The position numbers and the translations under genes are program-made. The notes under the pieces were generated by a model. The model searched no databases. It had not been told where the DNA came from and worked only from the letters and a program-made list of their open reading frames with translations. Positions 1 to 6,745 of a DNA stretch of 7,408 bases are shown here, one piece after another. This DNA is from Vulcanimicrobiia bacterium (GTDB lineage: Bacteria; Eremiobacterota; Eremiobacteria; Baltobacterales; Baltobacteraceae). Every line of letters starts with the position of its first letter. The first letter of the stretch is position 1. The stretch spans positions 1 through 7,408 of the forward strand of contig JAMXLG010000087.1 of the NCBI GenBank assembly GCA_024281135.1, read 5' to 3'.

Positions 1-2413
1 CGAGTCCCGCCGCCTGGAAGATCTGCTTAGGATAGAGACGCGCCCAAGGAGTCGTCGCCAACACTTGGTCTTGGTGACCCGTCACGTACAGGCGATAACG
101 AGCGTTCGATGGCATTGCTTCCCAATCGGGAGCAAAGGTAATCGGTGAGTTTAAGTTGCGCGCCGCATCCATTTGATTGCAGCTGTTGGGGTCGTTCAGA
201 CGAATGTACGTCGGGTCGGTGGATTCGACGAAAAGCCCGGCGTATGGGGCTTGGAACGCGCTGGCGTCGCCGGTGCAGAAGCCGAACCCTCCGCCGATGG
301 CATCGAGCATTCTGCGTTGTGCAATCGCGACGCGGCCGATCGACGGCGTAAGCGTTTGCCCAGCGTTTGCAAGCAATTGCTCCACCCCACGGCGGACGTT
401 AATCTGCGGTCCGACGTTGATCTGCATGTCGGCTTGCGGCACGTTCGGAACGGGAACCGCAGTTGAGATGAGATGCGCACGGACAGCAGTCGCGTTCGCG
501 AACGGATGTCCCGTCAAACGCGCAACTTGAAGCATTACGGCGGCAGTTGCTGCGGTCATCGGAGCCGACGCGGAGGTTCCGCCGTCTAAACCAACGCTGA
601 CCTGATTGTAGCCTCTGCCGTTGAGCGACATGACGGGGATATTGTCTGACGGCGCCGAGACATTGACGCGCGTTCCGAACCCGCTCGAGAACGCCTCGAA
701 GCCGGTCAGGCGCGTTTCCGGAAACGTGAGTTGATTGGCGTATTTGGCATTGGCCGGGTCAAGCGGATTCGCCGCAAAGATGTCGTCCGTAGTCGTGCCG
801 CCGACGTCGATTGCGCCGGTATCCGCAACCGCGGACGGAGCGGTTGAGCCGACCAAGTCGTTGAGATCTGTTTGCTGGTCAACGGAGGCGGCAAGATTCG
901 TCGGAACGCTTCCACCCATCGTATTGACCGCGGCGTTCGTAAACGTGCGTAAGCCGTCGCCGCCGGAGATGCAGACGACGATGTTGTCGGAGTTGACGAT
1001 CGCCGACACCACGCTGCGCATCAGGGGATCTTCCTCGAGGTAGCGCGATGGGAATCCCATGTTGTCGACGCCCCAGCCGAGCGAAGCGGTGATCACGGTT
1101 GGGTTCGGCGTCTGATTCGCCGCCGCGAGAAATGCGCCCGCGAGTCCGTTGGCCGATTCATCCGTTCCGGGAACAACGAGGCGATATTGGGCACCCGGCG
1201 CGATGCCGAGCATGTCTGTTGTGCCGGAACCCATTGCACCCGGACGTTGTGCGGACTCCGGCAGCGGCGCCATGACCGAAAAGTCCATGAGAATTTCGCC
1301 GAGCGCGTTGTCTACGCCGCAAACTTCGTTGGTTCCTGAAAGATTCGCATCGTCGTCGGCGACGTATTCGGGAATGAGGGGCAGCGACGGAACGTCGAGA
1401 TAGTGCTGACCGCCAATGATGTGCGAGCTTACGCCGTACGTCGGATTGGTGCAAACATCGCCAATCGAAACGTTCGTGATGATCTCGCCTGTGCCGGGAA
1501 GCTGTCCGAATTTCTTCTCGATTTCATCGTACGCAGCGACGGCATCAACGCCGGGCGCGTTCAAGAACGATTGCAGGCTCGTGCTGATGCCATAATTTCC
1601 TGGGAGTTGGGATGGCTGCACGTTCGCGGACCTGCCGAACTTCATGCGCGCCGATTGCATCATCATGACGGAACGGCGCGGTTGCGGCATCGACATCGCC
1701 ATCGATACCGGAATGATATGCGGGCGCACGTTCATCGTCGACACCGTCCAGTCGGGAGATGCATACGCCACCGAAGGGAGTCTCCGCAACGCGCGCACCG
1801 CATCCGGCACAGTTGCTGTCGTGAGATGAATCTGGAAGGCTGCCGCGATGTTCAGTACCGTGCGGTCCTTCACCATCGCCATCGATCGCATCGAAGCAAG
1901 CTTCGAGCGACTGACGTTACGCGCTATTCGCGTGACGCGATCCACGCCAAACTTCGTGAACGCCGCGTTCACGTATGAGTCGTTCGTGTATTCCAGCGCT
2001 GTCGAACCGACGACATTCTTGTACGTCGCTGTATCTTGAAACGAAGTCGTTCCGTCTTTGAAGACGACGTTGACAACGCCCGGTGTGTACGCCCGGTATT
2101 TTGGCGTGTCGACCGACTGCAAGAGCGACGCCCGCGAGTCGGCAGTGAGTCCGCCACCCGGACCGGCCATGAGGCCGCTTAGGTCCGTCGGTACATGGCG
2201 CATTTCGACCATGCGACCGTCTTTTGATTTGATTGTCGCGACGCCGGCTCGCGAAATGCTTGCAGTACGTCCGCCTGAAAGCGTCCCCTTTGCGATAACC
2301 GTTCTGCCGAAGGGGATTGCGTTTCTGTGGGGCATCGCTGCTGCAGCCGGCAAGACACTTCCGGCAAGGATTGATCCGACCGCTGCCGCGGCCAAGATGC
2401 GTTGTCGTATCAA
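1..2413 (-). CDS. Exported S8/S53-clan serine peptidase with sedolisin-like active-site motifs (3' end outside window)
   Basis: The minus frame is open from position 2539 to the left edge; at least 804 codons follow the chosen start and the stop lies outside. I chose the TTG at 2413: it gives a signal peptide (IRQR, then a hydrophobic Ala/Leu/Val stretch to about residue 26, Ala-rich cleavage region) and has GGAG 10 bases upstream. Residues about 115-222 resemble a subtilase propeptide, ending LPSVAYASPDW. Peptidase core, about 305-670: VSIGDV with Asp319 at the place of subtilisin Asp32; GEILMDFSV with Glu373 and Asp377; LGIAPGAQYRLVVP at about 402; ISGGDG with Asp486 at the oxyanion position; GGTSASAPMTAA with nucleophile Ser614. 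No HGTHVAG histidine motif is present. Glu-x3-Asp plus the oxyanion Asp is the sedolisin (S53) arrangement, whereas the propeptide and the region after Ser614 look S8-like. Residues 670-804 are unrecognised and carry two cysteines. The peptidase call is firm; the triad assignment is inference. Confidence 0.85.
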   Translation of the reverse strand, partial: MIRQRILAAAAVGSILAGSVLPAAAAMPHRNAIPFGRTVIAKGTLSGGRTASISRAGVATIKSKDGRMVEMRHVPTDLSGLMAGPGGGLTADSRASLLQSVDTPKYRAYTPGVVNVVFKDGTTSFQDTATYKNVVGSTALEYTNDSYVNAAFTKFGVDRVTRIARNVSRSKLASMRSMAMVKDRTVLNIAAAFQIHLTTATVPDAVRALRRLPSVAYASPDWTVSTMNVRPHIIPVSMAMSMPQPRRSVMMMQSARMKFGRSANVQPSQLPGNYGISTSLQSFLNAPGVDAVAAYDEIEKKFGQLPGTGEIITNVSIGDVCTNPTYGVSSHIIGGQHYLDVPSLPLIPEYVADDDANLSGTNEVCGVDNALGEILMDFSVMAPLPESAQRPGAMGSGTTDMLGIAPGAQYRLVVPGTDESANGLAGAFLAAANQTPNPTVITASLGWGVDNMGFPSRYLEEDPLMRSVVSAIVNSDNIVVCISGGDGLRTFTNAAVNTMGGSVPTNLAASVDQQTDLNDLVGSTAPSAVADTGAIDVGGTTTDDIFAANPLDPANAKYANQLTFPETRLTGFEAFSSGFGTRVNVSAPSDNIPVMSLNGRGYNQVSVGLDGGTSASAPMTAATAAVMLQVARLTGHPFANATAVRAHLISTAVPVPNVPQADMQINVGPQINVRRGVEQLLANAGQTLTPSIGRVAIAQRRMLDAIGGGFGFCTGDASAFQAPYAGLFVESTDPTYIRLNDPNSCNQMDAARNLNSPITFAPDWEAMPSNARYRLYVTGHQDQVLATTPWARLYPKQIFQAAGL

Positions 2414-2423
2414 GAGCGTGAGT

Positions 2424-2427
2424 CTCC
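2424..2427 (-). promoter_or_regulatory. Probable Shine-Dalgarno site for the TTG start of the peptidase gene
   Basis: On the minus strand GGAG lies 10 bases upstream of the TTG at 2413. The only other upstream candidates in frame are TTG codons (2440 and further back) that would add residues ahead of the signal peptide and lack a visible GGAG. This supports the unusual TTG start but does not prove it. Confidence 0.4.
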
Positions 2428-2480
2428 ACGAGAAGTACAAAAAGAAATTCCGTCGCAACTCACAGCAAATCGAGTGCGAC

Positions 2481-2510
2481 AAAAACTGCCGATGCTGCGT
2501 AGGTCGCAGC
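2481..2510 (-). terminator. Possible weak terminator or attenuator hairpin after the regulator gene
   Basis: On the minus strand GCTGCG-ACCTA-CGCAGC (2510-2494) forms a perfect 6-bp stem with a 5-base loop, followed after 8 bases by TTTTT (2485-2481). The gap between stem and T-run is too long for a canonical intrinsic terminator. An alternative pairing uses TGCGAC (2508-2503) with GTCGCA (2480-2475). The signal is weak. Confidence 0.22.
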
Positions 2511-2548
2511 TCAGCCTGTCCCGTGTCAGTGAGAAGTCAGCGTTAGAC

Positions 2549-4177
2549 TCAGGCTACGGAAGCGCGCGTATTAATCGAGGAGCGCAGGTTGAGGCGTTTG
2601 CGCGTCGAGTGGGCTTGTGACATCAAGTAGGTCTGCCCGTAGATTCCGAGCCGCGCGACAGCCTCGTCTACGTGCGCGCTCGCAGCGGCTCCACGTCCCA
2701 GAGCAGCTGCTGACTCCGCCATGAGCAAGAGCGCTGCGGCACGTCCAAACTCGCCGATGGCGCTCGACCCAGCCGCGATCTCCGCTGAGTGCAAGGCTTC
2801 TTCGGCGAGGCCGCGCGCGAATTGCGCCCGAGCAAGGACGTAGTCGAAGTATGCACTGTTCATCGAGCCCGTCGGTCGCGAGTCGGACGCATTATATGCG
2901 AGCTCAAGCGCTCGCTGCGGATTTCCGAGCCGCGTCTCCATCAACGATGCGTACGCGTATGTCACTGCGCGGGCAAGCCTTGAATCGTGGAGGTCTGCGA
3001 AGCCCAACGCTGCCGACTGAAAGTAGCGGGCCTGAGCAACATCTCCAAGTCGCGATGCGATGGAGCCGAGCTCACGAGCCGCCTCCGCTGCGATAGCGGG
3101 AAGACCGAGCTGCTGCGCTCGTTGCATTGTTTCAACGAACTCGATCGCGACCGCAGCGTCATCGGACCCAAGAAGAATTTGGCCCTTTGCCAGCTCCAAT
3201 CGCAATTCGAGGTCGAGATATTGCGGAGCCAGGGGCAATCGCTCCATCACGCGGCGGACATCCACGAGAGCGGCAGCGCGCACCTCGAGTTCACCGGCAT
3301 CGCTCAAGATCCCGGCGCATTGTACGACGCCGCGCATGAGGATCTCGCTCACCGGCCCCGCGAGAAACGGGCTTACGTAGAAGCGATCGAAGCCGCTCCG
3401 AACGAGCGACGTAGCCTCTTTCTGTGCGCCGCTAAACCAAGACACCAAACCGTGTCCCACCTTGAAAATTGCCTGCAATCCGATCGCGCGCGCTTGTCCT
3501 ATTTCGGCTTCGTTATCCGAATACAACGCTTGCGCTGAATCAAGCAACTCGGTTGCTGCGGACAGATCGCCTCGTTCGACGCTGAGCTGCGAGAACAGGC
3601 ATTTTGCGACGACGCGCCATCCGATATCGCCGGCGACGCGCGCCACCGCTTCGCTACGCTCGAGCGCGGAACTCGTCGTCCCGGCGACGGCCATACGCAG
3701 CGCCGCCTGCAAAGCCAGTTCCGCCGGGTCGTTCACGATCGCTGTCTCGAAAGGGGGTTCGACTTCTTTGGGAAGAGCTGCGCGCAATTCGAGCGCGAGC
3801 AACTCCGACGCCGCCTTCCGGTCGCGAAAGAACTGCCGTTCTGTGATTCCGAGATCGTCGCAAATGTTGCAGCGGCTTTCGCCTCCAAGATCGTGGCGAA
3901 GCAAAATCTGACGACGGCGTTGCGCGATCGCGCGTACGGAGGGAGCCGCTACTTCAACCATACGATCGATGGCGCTAAGGATCAGCAGGCGCACCTGCTT
4001 CGCGGTGGAAACGATATCCGCGCCGTCGCGAAAATGGAGCGAAACGAGCGGACTCTGACGCAGCGCCTCGTCGTCGCGAAAGAACGCGAGCATCTGCGTA
4101 ACGGACGAATAGACGGATCGTCTAGAGGCGACCTGGGACATGGGGGCGATATAGATTTTACGGCGCGCCCTCAGCAT
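2549..4177 (-). CDS. Putative transcriptional regulator: N-terminal HTH-like segment plus long TPR-like alpha-helical region
   Basis: The 542-residue protein has no signal peptide or membrane segment, so it is probably cytoplasmic. Residues about 85-130 hold a basic run (QRRRQILLRHDL) and then ICDDLGITERQFFRDRKAA, which reads as a helix-turn-helix of the sigma-region-4 or LuxR type. Two cysteines sit just before the turn (Cys103, Cys106). From about 150 to 520 the chain is almost entirely amphipathic helix, rich in Ala, Leu and Glu, with TPR-like pieces such as ARYFQSAALGFADL and GNPQRALELAYNAS. Such regions usually bind partner proteins or ligands. ATG 4177 is the first possible start because an in-frame TAG lies at 4183-4181; an internal ATG at 4141 (Met13) is a real alternative, and neither has a good Shine-Dalgarno site. 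The gene is divergent from the secretin and 135 bases upstream of the peptidase on the same strand. Its targets are unknown, and DNA binding is inferred from the HTH-like motif only. Confidence 0.75.
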   Translation of the reverse strand: MLRARRKIYIAPMSQVASRRSVYSSVTQMLAFFRDDEALRQSPLVSLHFRDGADIVSTAKQVRLLILSAIDRMVEVAAPSVRAIAQRRRQILLRHDLGGESRCNICDDLGITERQFFRDRKAASELLALELRAALPKEVEPPFETAIVNDPAELALQAALRMAVAGTTSSALERSEAVARVAGDIGWRVVAKCLFSQLSVERGDLSAATELLDSAQALYSDNEAEIGQARAIGLQAIFKVGHGLVSWFSGAQKEATSLVRSGFDRFYVSPFLAGPVSEILMRGVVQCAGILSDAGELEVRAAALVDVRRVMERLPLAPQYLDLELRLELAKGQILLGSDDAAVAIEFVETMQRAQQLGLPAIAAEAARELGSIASRLGDVAQARYFQSAALGFADLHDSRLARAVTYAYASLMETRLGNPQRALELAYNASDSRPTGSMNSAYFDYVLARAQFARGLAEEALHSAEIAAGSSAIGEFGRAAALLLMAESAAALGRGAAASAHVDEAVARLGIYGQTYLMSQAHSTRKRLNLRSSINTRASVA

Positions 4178-4190
4178 CCGCTAAGCCACG

Positions 4191-4219
4191 GTTAATGCTC
4201 TGTTAACAAGGGCGCCCTT
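4191..4219. promoter_or_regulatory. Direct repeat at 11-base spacing plus adjacent palindromes (possible operator)
   Basis: GTTAA occurs at 4191-4195 and again at 4202-4206, an offset of 11 bases, about one helical turn. The second copy lies inside the 8-base palindrome TGTTAACA (4201-4208). This abuts the perfect 12-base palindrome AAGGGCGCCCTT (4208-4219), which runs into a T-run on the plus strand. Helical-turn direct repeats are the usual binding layout of OmpR/PhoB-type response regulators. Palindromes suit dimeric HTH proteins. The palindrome has too little room for a loop to be a good terminator. Confidence 0.33.
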
Positions 4220-4229
4220 TTTCTGTGGT

Positions 4230-4259
4230 GACCGCGATGTCATTACTGTGTCAGCGGTC
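4230..4259. promoter_or_regulatory. Interrupted inverted repeat upstream of the secretin gene
   Basis: GACCGC (4230-4235) and GCGGTC (4254-4259) are perfect 6-base arms separated by 18 bases. Nested within the same stretch is TGAC-N6-GTCA (4229-4242). Either could be an operator or an mRNA hairpin in the secretin leader. Arms this short can occur by chance in GC-rich DNA. Confidence 0.25.
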
Positions 4260-4330
4260 GACCCGGGAGCATTCCGGGGCCATTCCAAACCCATGGCGAT
4301 TCCAACCTTTGTCGAGTTTATCGGAATCGG

Positions 4331-6745
4331 ATGCGTCGTCTCTTTTCTTTCGTTTTGTCCTCGTCTATTGTCGCTTTGGCAATGGGACCGATTGCCGGTG
4401 GCGCTACAGCCAAAGCCTCCACCGCGGTTATCAACGTTTCAGTCGTTAGCGCAAGCCGCGCGGCGGAAGTGCTGCATGGAATTTATCCAGGCGCAAACAT
4501 TCGCGTCGATCGATCCGCGAACGCGGTGATCGTAGCGGCATCCGCAGAAGACATCGCTTCAATGCGAACGATCGTCACCGGCATCGACGTGCGCAATCCT
4601 ACGGATTCGATCGTGGACACCGCGCAGGTACATACCGCATCCGTCGCGGACGTTGTTTCGCGTTTGCACCGGATCTTTCCACACGCAACGTTTATCAGTT
4701 CGCCAAACCGGACAATCGTAATCGAAGCGTCGCAACCCGACCTTGCTCAGATAAAAAGCGTCATCTCTGCAATCGATACACCGCCCGCAACACCGACGCC
4801 CAAGCCGCACTATCCGACTGAGGCTGTTTCGGTGACCCAGCGAAACGCGAAGGACGTAGCGCGCGCGGTTGGCCACGCGATGGGCAGCGTGCACGTCGCG
4901 GTGTCGGGTTCGCAGGTGCTTCTTAGCGGCGCTCCCGACGACGTAACGCAAGCGAAGACGCTCATCGCGCAACTCGATCATCCGTCGGCCGACGTTCTTT
5001 TCACGCAAGTCTACCGTTTGCACTACGTCGACGCAAACTCGGTCGCCGATTTGTTGCGTCGGTCGTACAAGAACATCCAAGTTCAGGTTGACAAAGATCT
5101 CAACGCCGTCACCGTTTTTGCACCGGGTTCCGTGCAACAACGCATCGCTGACGCGATCGCACAACTTGATGCAGCTCCGCCGAGCGCACAAGGTCCGGCT
5201 GGAGCCACCGCTGGTGGAGGTGGCGGCGGTGCCGCCGAGGTGATTACACTCAACGCCGCGGTTCCGGGACTCAACGGCGCTCCGTCTACGTCGGCGTCCG
5301 ATATCGCGACGACGGTAACTCAAGCGCTTGCGAACACTGCTCCCGATCTGAAAGTGACCGTTCCGCCGAACTCGACGCAGCTCGTCCTTACCGGCAGCGA
5401 GTACAGTATTGAACTCGCCAAGGACCTTATCGCGAAACTCGACCAGCCGTTACCGCTCGTCGTTCTGGATACGGAAGTCCTCGAAGTCGACGAAACAGCC
5501 GCAAAAAATTTGGGCCTTCAGCTCAACGGCCCGGTGCTGAGCTCGACATTTACTGAAGTGCAGCCCACCCCGAATCCGGACGGCTCGACGCCAAGGATTA
5601 TGGGGCTGCTGCCATGGTCGCGCACGGTCTTGAGCATCGGAGCGCAGCTCAATCTCCTCATTCAAAAAGGCGATGCGCGAATTCTCGCGGATCCGCGTAT
5701 TACGACGGTGACCGGGCGCACGGCGTCGATTCGTGCCGGCGATCAGCTCGCGATTCTCACAACCACGGGCGGCGGTACCGGAACGGTTGCAACGACACAG
5801 CTACAGACGTTCCAAACCGGTGTCACCTTGGACATTACGCCCGTCGTGAATGCCGGCAATTTAATTACGCTCACGCTTCACCCGACGCTCAACAGCCTCT
5901 CCGGAATTCTCAACGGCGTCCCGCAAATCTCGACGCGCGACGCGACGACGACCGTCGGACTGATGGATAATCAGACGCTCGCGATCGGCGGTCTGATCGA
6001 AGAAACGACCAATAAGACCGAGCAGAAAATCCCGCTCCTCGGCGACATCCCGTTGGTCGGCCGGGTCTTCCGCAACGATTCTCTCAATCACACGCGCAAC
6101 GAATTGATCGTCACCGTTACTCCCCACATCGTGCAGGCCGGAGAGAGCAACGCTTTCCCTGGGCCTCCGCTTCCGCATTTTCCGACGCCGCAACCGTTGC
6201 CGACGCTGCCGCCGGGGAGCACGCTTCCGCCGCAAAGAGCGCATAGCAACGCGCCGCAATCACGTCCGAGCCCTGCACCCGAGCCGATGCCGACCATCGT
6301 TCCAACGCCGGTGCCGGCACCGGCGCGCACCGCCGTTCAGGCGAGTGCGGTCGCAAGCAGCGCAACGCCGCAGCCATTACCAACCGCGTTCAATCAAACG
6401 AACGTCTTTACGTATGGCGCGGCGCCGCCGAACAACTACGCTGACCCCTCCAAACCGGTAACGATCTTCTACGTACAAGCGCAACCGACGGTTGTGAAGA
6501 ACGGGCAACCCGTTACGATTTCCGCTATCACATCTACCAACGTGGATCGCCTTGTGTTCGGATCCAATTCGCTCGCGAATCAGGTCCCGCTCACAAAGAT
6601 CGGTCCCGGCCAGTGGCAATCGACGTTACCCTTCAACTCCGCGGGCTTGCCGATCACGTCGGGCAGCTTCCAAATGACGCTTTCCGCAACAAGCAATCTC
6701 GGGTCGGTTTCGTCGATTCCGATTCCGCTCTCGATCGTTCCTTAG
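4331..6745 (+). CDS. Outer-membrane secretin with five N-domain-like repeats, Pro-rich linker and C-terminal Ig-like domain
   Basis: Forms the oligomeric outer-membrane channel of a type II secretion, type IV pilus or related machine. A signal peptide covers residues 1-29 (MRRLF, hydrophobic core, ATAKA). Five beta-alpha-beta-beta-alpha repeats of secretin N-domain (KH-like) type end at residues 86, 149, 216, 280 and 371, each closing with a similar motif (IVTGID, VISAID, LIAQLD, AIAQLD, LIAKLD). A Gly-rich linker (GGGGGG, 295-300) precedes the fifth. The barrel domain, about 375-602, has LADPRITTVTGRTASI, VTLDITP and the secretin signature NQTLAIGGL then IPLLGDIPLVGRVF, ending ELIVTVTPHIV. 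Residues 608-700 are Pro-rich. Residues about 708-804 look like an Ig-like beta-sandwich and end the protein. ATG 4331 is the only ATG, GTG or TTG in frame after the upstream TGA at 4229; no strong Shine-Dalgarno is visible. No N0 or AMIN domain is recognisable, so GspD or PilQ cannot be assigned. Confidence 0.95.
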   Translation: MRRLFSFVLSSSIVALAMGPIAGGATAKASTAVINVSVVSASRAAEVLHGIYPGANIRVDRSANAVIVAASAEDIASMRTIVTGIDVRNPTDSIVDTAQVHTASVADVVSRLHRIFPHATFISSPNRTIVIEASQPDLAQIKSVISAIDTPPATPTPKPHYPTEAVSVTQRNAKDVARAVGHAMGSVHVAVSGSQVLLSGAPDDVTQAKTLIAQLDHPSADVLFTQVYRLHYVDANSVADLLRRSYKNIQVQVDKDLNAVTVFAPGSVQQRIADAIAQLDAAPPSAQGPAGATAGGGGGGAAEVITLNAAVPGLNGAPSTSASDIATTVTQALANTAPDLKVTVPPNSTQLVLTGSEYSIELAKDLIAKLDQPLPLVVLDTEVLEVDETAAKNLGLQLNGPVLSSTFTEVQPTPNPDGSTPRIMGLLPWSRTVLSIGAQLNLLIQKGDARILADPRITTVTGRTASIRAGDQLAILTTTGGGTGTVATTQLQTFQTGVTLDITPVVNAGNLITLTLHPTLNSLSGILNGVPQISTRDATTTVGLMDNQTLAIGGLIEETTNKTEQKIPLLGDIPLVGRVFRNDSLNHTRNELIVTVTPHIVQAGESNAFPGPPLPHFPTPQPLPTLPPGSTLPPQRAHSNAPQSRPSPAPEPMPTIVPTPVPAPARTAVQASAVASSATPQPLPTAFNQTNVFTYGAAPPNNYADPSKPVTIFYVQAQPTVVKNGQPVTISAITSTNVDRLVFGSNSLANQVPLTKIGPGQWQSTLPFNSAGLPITSGSFQMTLSATSNLGSVSSIPIPLSIVP

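Larger units (their letters stand above)
2414..2548. other. Intergenic region between regulator and peptidase genes
   Basis: This 135-base gap separates two genes that both read on the minus strand. It has no ORF of its own. It holds the short hairpins described separately, a T-run on the minus strand (2485-2481) and a T-rich patch at about 2447-2438. I find no convincing -35/-10 pair, so I cannot say whether the peptidase has its own promoter or is read through from the regulator gene. Confidence 0.5.
4178..4330. promoter_or_regulatory. Divergent control region between regulator and secretin genes
   Basis: This 153-base gap must contain the promoters for both divergent genes unless either is leaderless. 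It is dense in symmetric elements, listed separately. I could not pick a confident -35/-10 pair on either strand. TAAAAT at 4160-4155 on the minus strand lies inside the annotated regulator start and would fit a promoter only if translation begins at Met13 (4141). Confidence 0.5.

Noticed and set aside
1403..1978. A 191-codon plus-strand open frame rich in Arg and His
   Set aside because: It is antisense to the peptidase gene, has low-complexity Arg/His composition and no recognisable motif. It is explained by GC-rich DNA opposite a real gene.
1917..2429. A 170-codon minus-strand open frame with an ATG start near the peptidase start
   Set aside because: It overlaps the peptidase in another frame. 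The peptidase frame gives a signal peptide, propeptide and catalytic motifs, while this one gives an Arg/Cys-rich chain without any pattern.
2987..3538. A 183-codon plus-strand open frame
   Set aside because: It lies opposite the regulator gene, whose own frame has coherent helical repeats; no start context or motif supports it.
4205..4224. AAGGGCGCCCTTTTT as an intrinsic terminator
   Set aside because: The palindrome is continuous, so at most a 4-bp stem with a tight loop could form. It also lies in a divergent promoter region where no plus-strand gene ends.
4559..5323. A 254-codon minus-strand open frame inside the secretin gene
   Set aside because: It is antisense to clear secretin N-domains and Arg-rich with no family motif.
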